From an uncultured Oscillospiraceae bacterium (GTDB lineage Bacteria; Bacillota; Clostridia; Oscillospirales; Oscillospiraceae), in contig CANQBA010000011.1 in NCBI GenBank assembly GCA_947589545.1, forward strand, positions 1 through 64,000: a DNA stretch of 64,000 bases, in the 5' to 3' direction. The position numbers and the translations under genes were made by a program. The notes under the pieces were generated by a model. That model saw only the letters and a program-made list of their open reading frames with translations. It did no database searches and was not told where the DNA came from. Positions 32,686 through 40,509 of this stretch are shown here, one piece after another; position 1 is the stretch's first letter, and each line of letters starts with the position of its first letter.

Positions 32686-34713
32686 GTGAGAACATATATA
32701 ATGACCACCGAACGGACGCTGAGGGAGCAGATCGGGGAGATTCGGGAGGACGAGGTGAGATTAGTGTTCCCGGAGGGGCTGTATTTTGCCGGCGGGGACG
32801 AGACGGAGTGTCTGCGCATTAAAAAGGAGCGGCTCATCATGGAGGGGCAGGGCGACGCGGCGATCTACGACAACCGGGGCCACATGATAAACGCCCATCC
32901 AAAGCCCATGGAGCCGTCGTCGCTTGCGCACACCGTGCTAATCGAGACGCGGGAGGCGGAGATCCGGGGGCTTACCTTCGTCAACGGGTGCAATATCGAT
33001 TTTGAGTATCGGGGAAAGCTCCTGCCGAAGGTCAGCGACGTGGTCACCCAGGCCTACGCCTTCGGGGCGTGGGATACGGAGCGGATTTGTATTGAAAAAT
33101 GCGGGTTTTACTCAATTTTAGATACCTTCGGCTTTAAAAATGTTAGCGACGTGACCGTCACGGGCAGCTACATTCAGGGCAACAACGACTTTCTGCCAAT
33201 CGGGGACTCAACCTACCTCAAAAACTGCCGCGTCCGGCACATGGGGCCATATCCCATGTGGTCCGCCGGTGCGAAAAGGTGCGTCTTTGACGGGTGTGAA
33301 TTTCGCATTGACCCGGAGGTGGAGGACTTCGCCTTCACCAAGCGGGGCGGAAATCTGGCGTTTCTGAACTGCCGGATATTCGGCGGGCTCCCGGAGCTTC
33401 GGATGGAGATCGAGCCACGGCGGGAGTCCCGGTATTACCTTTTTAACACCACGTACAACGGGCAGAAGGCCCGATTCCGGGGCTGGGAGGAGTCCTTCAT
33501 TGACCTCAGTGAGAGTGAGGCGGATGAACTGAGGCGTGTCCGGCCGGATACGCTGACAATCGGTGTGGAGGGCTCCCGGAAGCTTGAGAGGGCCGGGAAA
33601 TTACTGCTGGGCCGGACACCGGACGCGGTGAGCGCGTCGGATAACGTGGATTTTAGGCTTGATGGGCGGGAAATCCTTTTGACCTCCGATGCCGTTGGCC
33701 GCGACCGGGAGGGGTGGCTGGAGCTCCGGTTGGGGCCGCTCCGTCAGCGGGCGTACCTTGAGGTGATTGGCGAGAAAATCAAAGAGCCGGAAATCGCGAG
33801 GGCGCTTACGTACACCGTTGAAAACGGGCGTCTGCGGGTGGATTTTGAGGTTTTGGGGGACGACGAAAATCTCTCATTTGTCCAGGTGGGTGAGCTTTGC
33901 CGGCTTCGGGCCGGGGAGGCGATGGACCTGACCACATCGGACGTGGGCAAAAAAATTCCCCTCACCCTCCACGCGATGACGGCGGAGACGAGGGAGACGG
34001 TGTGCGAGCCGGTGCTGACGAGGGAGATTGCCGCCGGGGACGTGGGGAGCGGTCTTGAAATTTCGGACTTCCGGGGGTATTTCCTTACGGACCCGGAGCA
34101 CCTCCATATGGGCAAGAGCGACTTTGCCTACCTCGGTGAGGAGGTGCCGAATGTGGTCCGATTTGTCCATGCCGGCGAAGCGCCATTCACATACGCCTAC
34201 GGCGCCGACGGCGCGGCGGGCGTCCGGGGGCTTCTCTACACTGGTCGGGGAGGATGCATTGTAAATCCAACCGCTGAGCCGGTGAAAACCCTGTCGCTGG
34301 AGATCGATTTGGCCGTGGAAAAGTCCACCGGAGAGGGCTTTGGCAGCGCCAACGGGCAGTATCTGGAGCTCATCATGGGCAATCTGGAGCGAGGCATCGC
34401 CCTGAGACTTGAGCGGGAGGCGTCCTCGGACCGGGGCGTTTTCATGTCCGCGAGGCGGTATTTGGGCGGCGTCAATGAGCTTATCGGCGAGAAGATTTTT
34501 ACTGAAAATTACAAGACATACTGCACTCTCAGCGCCGACTTTGACGGGAAGAGTCTTGCTTTCTGCATTGAGCATGACGGCGATGTAGATACCGTAACTG
34601 TGCCGTGTGAATCGCTTACCACGGAATTTATGCTCCGCTCATCAGGCACGGTGGGCGTTGGAAACAGGTTTTTACTGATGGGGCTGAGGCTGGTCACGTC
34701 CAAAGCTCTGTGA
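32686..34713 (+). CDS. Right-handed beta-helix (pectin lyase-like) protein
   Basis: A 675-residue protein. The first 270 or so residues read like a parallel beta-helix with strand-turn repeats (LIMEGQGDAAIYDNRG, AEIRGLTFVNGCNIDF, VSDVTVTGSYIQGNNDF, NLAFLNCRIFGG). The region resembles the pectinesterase/pectin lyase superfamily and other carbohydrate-binding or -cleaving helices. The C-terminal half is beta-rich and could be a sandwich domain that binds sugar. No signal peptide is visible, so it is probably cytoplasmic. I chose GTG 32686 because AGGAGG lies 9 bases upstream. The 3' end overlaps the GNAT pseudogene on the other strand by 20 bases. Confidence 0.7.
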   Translation: MRTYIMTTERTLREQIGEIREDEVRLVFPEGLYFAGGDETECLRIKKERLIMEGQGDAAIYDNRGHMINAHPKPMEPSSLAHTVLIETREAEIRGLTFVNGCNIDFEYRGKLLPKVSDVVTQAYAFGAWDTERICIEKCGFYSILDTFGFKNVSDVTVTGSYIQGNNDFLPIGDSTYLKNCRVRHMGPYPMWSAGAKRCVFDGCEFRIDPEVEDFAFTKRGGNLAFLNCRIFGGLPELRMEIEPRRESRYYLFNTTYNGQKARFRGWEESFIDLSESEADELRRVRPDTLTIGVEGSRKLERAGKLLLGRTPDAVSASDNVDFRLDGREILLTSDAVGRDREGWLELRLGPLRQRAYLEVIGEKIKEPEIARALTYTVENGRLRVDFEVLGDDENLSFVQVGELCRLRAGEAMDLTTSDVGKKIPLTLHAMTAETRETVCEPVLTREIAAGDVGSGLEISDFRGYFLTDPEHLHMGKSDFAYLGEEVPNVVRFVHAGEAPFTYAYGADGAAGVRGLLYTGRGGCIVNPTAEPVKTLSLEIDLAVEKSTGEGFGSANGQYLELIMGNLERGIALRLEREASSDRGVFMSARRYLGGVNELIGEKIFTENYKTYCTLSADFDGKSLAFCIEHDGDVDTVTVPCESLTTEFMLRSSGTVGVGNRFLLMGLRLVTSKAL

Positions 34714-35098
34714 TGAACATGGGAACCTCGCCGGCGCCGACCTTGAAGCCGCAGGACTCGTAAAACGGCACCGCCGCGTCGTAGCTCAGGAGCATGAGCC
34801 GCAGGTAGTCACGGTAGCGGTCCTTCACAAGCTCCACCAGCCGCCGCCCGATGCCCCGGCGCTGGTACTCCGGGCGCACAAGTAAATAATGCACGTAGGC
34901 CGTCATCACACCGTCGTCCATGGCCGCGGCCAGTCCAACCAGCCGCCCGCCATCCCACGCGGATATGACGGTCTCGTAATTTTTCATGGCCGCGGCCAGC
35001 TTCTCCGGAAAATGCCCGGAGGATCAGTTGACGGACAAAAACAGATCCTGGAGGTCGGATTGAGTGAAGTCGCGGGAGGTGGTGTAGGTGATGGACAT
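34694..35098 (-). pseudogene. GNAT acetyltransferase interrupted by one in-frame TGA
   Basis: ATG 35098, preceded by GAGGT, begins MSITYTTSRDFTQSDLQDLF and runs to SVN, then TGA at 35026-35024, then in the same frame SSGHFPEKLAAAMKNYETV and on to a normal end. Relatives have SV-W-S---PEKL here, so the TGA replaces a Trp codon (TGG). The rest is a normal GNAT: YVHYLLVRPEYQRRGIGRRLV (acetyl-CoA loop) and AAVPFYESCGFKVG. Only one base separates it from an intact 134-residue enzyme. Translation could restart at ATG 34987, giving a 97-residue product without the first strand and helix. Confidence 0.75.
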
Positions 35099-35215
35099 GG
35101 GGGGTACCTCGGTGTGGGAAGGATTTTTTGGTATCACTATAACAGGGTGAGGGGAGAAAATCAAGGGAGGGAAGGTGTGAACAAAAAGAGTATGGTGTGA
35201 TTCTTGAAATAAAAC

Positions 35216-35245
35216 GGCCCAGACTACGTTGGTGTGGTCTGGGCC
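35216..35245. terminator. Intrinsic terminator of the aldo/keto reductase unit
   Basis: GGCCCAGAC / GTCTGGGCC (35216-35224 / 35237-35245). On the minus strand the stem is followed by GTTTTATTT, so it best serves the reductase gene ending at 35263. Confidence 0.8.
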
Positions 35246-35262
35246 TTTGACGTTTATGGTGG

Positions 35263-36354
35263 TTATTTTCCGAAATACTCCGCGATTTCCCTCATCCTGT
35301 CCTCTTGCTTTACGTGGAATGGACAGCGGCTTTCGCAGTGGCCGCAGTGGAGGCAGGAGGAGGCGTGGAGGGGGAGATTGAGGTAGTGGTTCTTTGCCAG
35401 CTCGTCGCCGATGCGGGCAAGGTCGTAGTATTTGTTGATGAGGCCCACGTTCAGGCCGGCGGGGCAGGGCTGGCAGTGGTTGCAGTAGACGCACACGCCT
35501 TCGGCATCACGGGGCGTGAAGCGGCTGATATCCGAATAATCCAGTTCCTCTGGCGTGGCATCCACGTAGTGGAGCGCGGTTTGGAGGTCCGTCATGTCCC
35601 GGACGCCGGGGAGCACCGTCAGCACGGCGGGGCGGTCCAGGGCGTACTGGAAACACTGAACATGGGTGAGGGCGTGGCCGAAAAGGGAGCGTTTTTCGTC
35701 AAGGAGCTGGCCTCCGGCGAAGGGCTTCATCACGGAGATGCCCACGCCCATCCTCTCGCAATCCCGGTAAAGGGCGGCGCGCTGGGCGACCTCGCCGATG
35801 GCGTACTCGCCCTTCTGGTAGTCGTAGGCAGGATTTATGCTGAACATGAATAAATCAATGAGCCCGGTGTCCAGAACCCGCCTCGCGATGGTGGGATCGT
35901 GGGAGGAAAACCCCAGGTGCCGGATGACGCCGTCCGCCTTGAGGCCCTTCATGTAGTCCCAGAGGCCGCCGTTCAGCACCTCGTCAAGATCCTCCGCGTC
36001 GTCAACGCAGTGGATGAAGCCGAAGTCCGTATAGTCCATTTTGAGAGTGCGGAAATTCCAGGCGATCTGCTCCTTGATCTCGTCAAGGTCGCGAGTCCAG
36101 CCGTACTCGCCGGTTTTGTAGATCGCGCCGAAGTGCATCTGGGTGAGGATCTTGTCACGCCTCCCGGCGAAGGTTTCAGCGTAGGCGAACAATGGTGCTT
36201 CAACGGACGGGGCCAGGTCGAAGTAGTTGATGCCGTTATCAATGGCGGCGTTCAGCACGGCGACCATCTCGTCCTTCGTGCCGGAAAGGCTCCCGGCGCC
36301 GAGGCCGATGACGCTGATTTTCTCGCCGCCGTGGGGCAGTGTGCGATATTCCAT
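35263..36354 (-). CDS. Aldo/keto reductase with C-terminal 4Fe-4S ferredoxin domain
   Basis: A 363-residue protein. The N-terminal TIM barrel is an aldo/keto reductase: VIGLGAGSLSGT, the catalytic-Asp region INYFDLAPS, and LGFSSHDPTIARR. The usual catalytic Tyr of DTA-x(4)-Y is not obvious (FDLAPSVEAPLFAY). The C-terminus has two CxxC-type clusters, CVYCNHCQPCP and CLHCGHCESRCPF, suited to two [4Fe-4S] clusters. Such fusions are common in gut Clostridia and their substrates are unknown. I chose ATG 36354 (MEYRTLPHG) with GAGGT before it. It follows the lipoprotein gene after 7 bases. Confidence 0.85.
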   Translation of the reverse strand: MEYRTLPHGGEKISVIGLGAGSLSGTKDEMVAVLNAAIDNGINYFDLAPSVEAPLFAYAETFAGRRDKILTQMHFGAIYKTGEYGWTRDLDEIKEQIAWNFRTLKMDYTDFGFIHCVDDAEDLDEVLNGGLWDYMKGLKADGVIRHLGFSSHDPTIARRVLDTGLIDLFMFSINPAYDYQKGEYAIGEVAQRAALYRDCERMGVGISVMKPFAGGQLLDEKRSLFGHALTHVQCFQYALDRPAVLTVLPGVRDMTDLQTALHYVDATPEELDYSDISRFTPRDAEGVCVYCNHCQPCPAGLNVGLINKYYDLARIGDELAKNHYLNLPLHASSCLHCGHCESRCPFHVKQEDRMREIAEYFGK

Positions 36355-36361
36355 ATGTACC

Positions 36362-36838
36362 TCATTCCTCCATGGACAGGGTGATGACAACGTCGCCGTT
36401 TGAGAGAAGCCGCGCCATCTCCTCATCCGTTTTGTCTATGATATGTCCGAGCCGCGTATACGCCCAGGAGTTGGAGCCGTAGAACACCACGATCTGGTCG
36501 CCGGAGTAGAGCACGATGTCGCCGGACTTCGTCACGGTTTGCGTGTCATTCCGCGGCAAATCGGCACCGAGGGAGCCCACCTGCTCGAAGCCGCCGTACA
36601 TGGACATTTGGACTGTGAGTGGGCCGCCTTGAGCGAGTTTTTGGAGGGCCGCGACGGTCTCGTTGTCCTCCCATTCCACCGAAACGTCCGCGTCGGCGAT
36701 CTTCATTTTCAATGTCCCGTTCATTTGAATTTCCTCCTTGTCTGTTGCGGATGTCTCCTCTTGCCCCTCCCCGCCGGAGCATGACGCAAGAGCGAGAAGC
36801 ATGACGGGGAGGAGCAGTAAAATCGTGAGTTTTTTCAT
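36362..36838 (-). CDS. Cyclophilin-like-fold lipoprotein
   Basis: A 158-residue secreted lipoprotein. The signal peptide KKLTILLLLPVMLLALASC ends in a lipobox with Cys20. After a Glu/Thr-rich spacer, the domain LKMKIADADVSVEWEDNETV ... LPRNDTQTVTKSGDIVLY ... QIVVFYGSNSWAYTRLGHI matches the 'cyclophilin-like' family found alone or with reductases in gut bacteria. The function is not established. It lies between the PD-(D/E)XK-like gene and the aldo/keto reductase on one strand; the pairing of a cyclophilin-like protein with an aldo/keto reductase is common. Confidence 0.82.
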   Translation of the reverse strand: MKKLTILLLLPVMLLALASCSGGEGQEETSATDKEEIQMNGTLKMKIADADVSVEWEDNETVAALQKLAQGGPLTVQMSMYGGFEQVGSLGADLPRNDTQTVTKSGDIVLYSGDQIVVFYGSNSWAYTRLGHIIDKTDEEMARLLSNGDVVITLSMEE

Positions 36839-36858
36839 ATTTCAACGCCGTTTCTGTG

Positions 36859-37494
36859 TTATTTGCGATCTGAATAAATCTCAGAAGACAACTTGTCCAC
36901 TATAGCTTTGATTTCGCCATAAGGGCATTTCAAAGCGCCGATTCGCGCAAGACCGGGAATGGAGATCTGCCGCTGGTTGCCCAAAAGGCGGTCGATTACA
37001 CTGGTTTTAACTATGTAAAATTCCCACTGGTCAAGGTCGAGCGGATTTGCCGCGGAGCGCCTCTTTTCGGCGAAAAGGCAAAATACATAAATTTCAGAAC
37101 GGCGTTTCGGAGGCCCGCCGTCTCTGCCGGAATAGTAAAAGCCGTGCTCATTTTCGGAAATGTCGCAATTCAGCGTCTTGGCGATGGAAAAGGTCGGGGT
37201 CGAGAGCTTTTCGCGCTCCCAAGCCTGGAGATAGGTTGAGCATTTGACTTCGATCCTGATTGGACCATCTTTGTATGGGTAGACAATGTCGCACTCACCC
37301 CAGCCCTTTTTGGGGATGGTCATATCCATTCCGAGGGCAGTGTTGACGATAAATTCCGCCAGGTCGCCACGCGGACCGTCCGCCATGAGCCTCGACCTGG
37401 CCCACGCCCAGAAGTCCACGACCTTCGCTGTGGTCGGAGCGCCGTTGAGTACAAACGGCTCCGAGGGAGATAAGATTTTATGCTTCATTTCCAT
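36859..37494 (-). CDS. PD-(D/E)XK nuclease-like hypothetical protein
   Basis: A 211-residue protein with an arrangement that fits a restriction-endonuclease-like core. A helix with Glu (GDLAEFIVNTALGM) is followed by ECDIVYPYKDGPIRIEVKCS (Asp, then Glu-x-Lys), then a beta/alpha region ending WEFYIVKTSV. The positions agree with E...D...ExK of PD-(D/E)XK enzymes. It might be an orphan restriction-type nuclease. The start is uncertain between ATG 37494 and 37488; neither has a good ribosome binding site. It leads the minus-strand run into the lipoprotein gene. Confidence 0.55.
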   Translation of the reverse strand: MEMKHKILSPSEPFVLNGAPTTAKVVDFWAWARSRLMADGPRGDLAEFIVNTALGMDMTIPKKGWGECDIVYPYKDGPIRIEVKCSTYLQAWEREKLSTPTFSIAKTLNCDISENEHGFYYSGRDGGPPKRRSEIYVFCLFAEKRRSAANPLDLDQWEFYIVKTSVIDRLLGNQRQISIPGLARIGALKCPYGEIKAIVDKLSSEIYSDRK

Positions 37495-37580
37495 TTTGAT
37501 GTCTTCATGCCGTGCAACTCATACTTGCGTTGCTGCGTTCATTATAGCGTAAAAAGCGCAAAAGCACAAGACCGCCGGGT

Positions 37581-37615
37581 GACGACGGTCAAAATTTGTG
37601 ACGGTATAAGCAAAA
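37581..37615 (+). repeat. 35-base direct repeat, copy 2
   Basis: Identical to 31219-31253. Here it carries only the last codons of a DUF6809 gene with no gene in front, so it marks one edge of a duplicated segment. The second kinase-like gene ends 10 bases later. Confidence 0.85.
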
Positions 37616-37624
37616 TAAGGCGTA

Positions 37625-38497
37625 TCAGGCGTAATGCTCCGCAATGGCTTTCACCTCGGCGAGGTAGGGGAGGCCGAAAAGGTTTAGGTGGTTGAGGAGG
37701 TGGTAGAGGTTGTAGAGGTCGCGGCGGTTTGGATAGGAGCGGTCAATGGAGTTTACCTCGTTGTAGGCCCGGTAGAAACGCTCCGGGAAGCCGCCGAAAA
37801 GCTCGGTCATGGCGAGGTCGGCTTCAAAGTGGGCGACGTAGGTCGCGGGATCCAGGACCCAGGCTTTGCCGTCGTGGCCGCAGAGGGCATTGCCGGACCA
37901 GAGGTCGCCGTGGATGAGGGAGGGGAAGGCGGGCTCCGGGAGGAGGGAGTCGAGGCGGTCGGTGACGCGGGTGAGGTTTCGGCGGGTGTGCTCGTCTAAT
38001 AGTCCCCAGGCGAGCTTCATTTGGGGCAGGAGGCGGCGGTCGCGGAAGAACGACACCCAGCTGCCTGAGGGAGCGTTTTGCTGGGGCGTGGAGCCGATGT
38101 GGTTATCGGTTGAAAAGCCGAAGCGGGGGCCGCACTTTGCCCGGTGGAGCATTGCGATCTCGCGGCCGAAGGTCTCCCAATAGTCGGTACGGCGCGGGGC
38201 TGATTCGAGGTATTCCATTATCAAAAATGCCTCGCTGTTGTCCGCTCCGACCGCCAGCGGCTCCGGTACGCCGATGGCGCCGGTGGCCCTCAGAGCATTG
38301 AGGCCATCGGCCTCGGCGGTGAATATGCCGAGGAGATCGGGGCGGTTGCATTTAAGAAAGACGCGCTCACCATTGGAAAGCGCCAACTTGTACGCGCGGT
38401 TTATGTCTCTGCCGGAAACTCTCTGTCGGTCAACGACCTTGACTGAGGGGTCGAAAAGAGTAGAGATTGCACTATCTATTGAGTTCACAGAAAGCAT
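37625..38497 (-). CDS. Fructosamine kinase-family protein, copy B
   Basis: A 290-residue paralogue of the protein at 31666-32532. Most residues are identical and all the motifs are kept: VSGRDINRAYKLALSNGERVFLKC, EAFLIMEYLES, LIHGDLWSGNAL, WVLDPATYVAHFEADLAMTELFG. Both copies therefore look active. I chose ATG 38497 since GGTGAT precedes it and the homology starts three residues later; ATG 38503 or GTG 38509 are possible. It is divergent from the defence operon, whose promoter lies 180 bases away. Confidence 0.88.
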   Translation of the reverse strand: MLSVNSIDSAISTLFDPSVKVVDRQRVSGRDINRAYKLALSNGERVFLKCNRPDLLGIFTAEADGLNALRATGAIGVPEPLAVGADNSEAFLIMEYLESAPRRTDYWETFGREIAMLHRAKCGPRFGFSTDNHIGSTPQQNAPSGSWVSFFRDRRLLPQMKLAWGLLDEHTRRNLTRVTDRLDSLLPEPAFPSLIHGDLWSGNALCGHDGKAWVLDPATYVAHFEADLAMTELFGGFPERFYRAYNEVNSIDRSYPNRRDLYNLYHLLNHLNLFGLPYLAEVKAIAEHYA

Positions 38498-38678
38498 TGT
38501 CATCACCACAGTATCACTTTATCGTTATCCTCCATATAGACAATCAGGAAAAACAATAAAGTATTGAAAAAAATGTCGATTTGGAGCATAATAGTACCAA
38601 TATAGCAGCCCTCATACAAGATATCAAGAGAGATGTATTTCTTTAGAATCCCTAAGATAGTGATTTTCAATATACCCG

Positions 38679-38708
38679 TTGAAAGCATGACAATAGTCAT
38701 GGTATAAT
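38679..38708 (+). promoter_or_regulatory. Sigma-A promoter of the phosphorothioation-type operon
   Basis: TTGAAA (38679-38684), 18-base spacer, TATAAT (38703-38708). It lies about 66 bases before the first start codon. No other good promoter is seen within the nine-gene run, whose gaps are all under 45 bases. The rest of 38510-38774 is AT-rich with no supported gene. Confidence 0.7.
38686..38701. promoter_or_regulatory. Operator-like inverted repeat in the promoter spacer
   Basis: CATGAC-AATA-GTCATG, a perfect 6-base inverted repeat with 4-base centre, sits wholly between the -35 and -10 boxes. A dimeric repressor bound here would block RNA polymerase. No regulator gene lies beside the operon in this window. 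Confidence 0.45.
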
Positions 38709-38774
38709 ACACAATGTGCTAGTATATGCCAGGCTTTATGCTAATTTCATATACGGAAGGAGGAAAATCGGAGC

Positions 38775-40490
38775 ATGTGGTGCAAGCACTGCAATTTGGA
38801 GACTAACGAGCCGACTTGCCCGGTCTGCAAACGCGAGACCTGTGAGGATGTTCCGGTAGAAATCTACTGGTGCAAAAACTGTATGCTTCCGATCATTCAT
38901 CTTTCCACGGCGGCAGATAAGGGCATATGTCCGATTTGCGGGGAAGAGACTGAGTATTTGGCTTCTGATTTAAGGCCAGTTTTCCCGGAAGAACGACTTC
39001 TGCTTGCAATTCTACTCAATAAGAAGCCAGAAGAATACATGAATCATTCTGTTTGGGCAGCAAATAGCAGATATTATATTGATGGAAAAAGCCGTTCCAT
39101 TTCTCTAAAAGTTTTTTCTGAGGCGGATACAGATAAAATAGCTCAGGAAGTTAAAAGACAATCAAATAAAATCGATTATACATATTTCAATCATAACATA
39201 GCTCAATTTATTAGAGCCAATCAGCATAGATTAGCCTACCTTAAAGATGAAGCATATGAGTTTATTCGCCAGGCTACAGAAAAGGTCAGTGAAGAGGATA
39301 TTGTGCTTTCTTTTTCCGGAGGAAAGGATTCAACTGTAACAGCGGATCTGGTCACAAAAGCATTGAGCAATCCATGCTTGGTACATATCTTTGGGAACAC
39401 GACACTCGAGTTCCCTATGACGATTGAATACGCAGATCGGTATCGCGATGAGCATCCCATGGCTATTTTTCAGGTCGCCAAAAATGATGACCAGGTTTTT
39501 TACGATGTGTGCAAGGACATTGGCCCACCTGCCCGAATGATGCGGTGGTGCTGCTCAATGTTCAAAACAGGTCCAATATCAAGAATTATTAACAGCTTAT
39601 ACGGAAGCCAGCAAATATTGACGTTCTATGGTATAAGAAAATCGGAATCGGTAAGCCGAAGCAAGTATAATAGAATTGAGGACGATCCTGAATCCGTTAA
39701 AATTCAACAACAGACCGTTGCTTCTCCGATTTTCTTTTGGAAGGATATCGACATATGGTTATATATACTTGCTGAAGAAATCGACTTCAATTCAGCATAT
39801 AGACTTGGTTATGATCGCGTTGGTTGTTGGTGCTGTCCAAATAATAATCAGCGCGCGCAATTTCTTTCCCGAATCTATATGCCTGAAGAGTCAAAAAAGT
39901 GGCGTGATTTTCTCATTGATTTTGCGAAAAATGTCGGAAAACCAGACCCTGAAGTATACGTGGACAGTGGGAAGTGGAAGGCGCGTCAGGGAGGAAATGG
40001 ACTTGCGTCAGCAAATGACGTGAAAATACGGTTTACCAACTGCACAACAGAAAATCACGCAAAGATATACCAGCTTGTCAGGCCGTTTGATGATGAACTC
40101 GTCGGGATGTTTGTCCCATTTGGCAAGGTCGCGCCGGAGCTTGGGAAGAAACTTTTGCGAGAGACTATAATACTTGATGCTCATACGAATGTGCCGATTC
40201 TATCAATCCAACCGTTCAACCAAGACGGCTATGATTACGCAGTTAAGGTAAGAACCATGAATGTGTCTGATCATGAAAAATTGCAACGCATGGCAGGCTA
40301 TCAAATCAGGAAATTCAATGCCTGTAGGAAGTGCCTTAAATGCGAATCTATCTGTAGACAAGGGGCTATCTCCATTATTGGAGACAGCTACTATATCGAT
40401 CCAGGTAAGTGCATCCATTGTAAAATGTGCATGACGGCCAAATATCTCGACGGCGGCTGCATGATGGATAAATATTTACGGACAAAGTAA
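38775..40490 (+). CDS. DndC/SspD-like phosphorothioation protein (PAPS reductase family) with zinc ribbon and ferredoxin domain
   Basis: A 571-residue protein. Residues 1-60 carry zinc-ribbon cysteines (C3, C6, C15, C18 and CKNC at 33-36, CPIC at 52-55). The core is a PAPS reductase/ATP pyrophosphatase domain with PP-loop SGGKDS at residues 181-186, followed by HIFGNTTLEFP and RWCCSMFKTGP. CWCCPNN comes later. The C-terminus (about 515-565) is a ferredoxin-like CRKCLKCESICRQGAI and CIHCKMC. DndC and SspD activate the DNA backbone for sulfur insertion. The zinc ribbon and ferredoxin make this a long variant. AAGGAGG precedes ATG 38775. It is first in the nine-gene operon. Confidence 0.85.
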   Translation: MWCKHCNLETNEPTCPVCKRETCEDVPVEIYWCKNCMLPIIHLSTAADKGICPICGEETEYLASDLRPVFPEERLLLAILLNKKPEEYMNHSVWAANSRYYIDGKSRSISLKVFSEADTDKIAQEVKRQSNKIDYTYFNHNIAQFIRANQHRLAYLKDEAYEFIRQATEKVSEEDIVLSFSGGKDSTVTADLVTKALSNPCLVHIFGNTTLEFPMTIEYADRYRDEHPMAIFQVAKNDDQVFYDVCKDIGPPARMMRWCCSMFKTGPISRIINSLYGSQQILTFYGIRKSESVSRSKYNRIEDDPESVKIQQQTVASPIFFWKDIDIWLYILAEEIDFNSAYRLGYDRVGCWCCPNNNQRAQFLSRIYMPEESKKWRDFLIDFAKNVGKPDPEVYVDSGKWKARQGGNGLASANDVKIRFTNCTTENHAKIYQLVRPFDDELVGMFVPFGKVAPELGKKLLRETIILDAHTNVPILSIQPFNQDGYDYAVKVRTMNVSDHEKLQRMAGYQIRKFNACRKCLKCESICRQGAISIIGDSYYIDPGKCIHCKMCMTAKYLDGGCMMDKYLRTK

Positions 40491-40509
40491 GGACTTGGAG
40501 GACTCAGCA

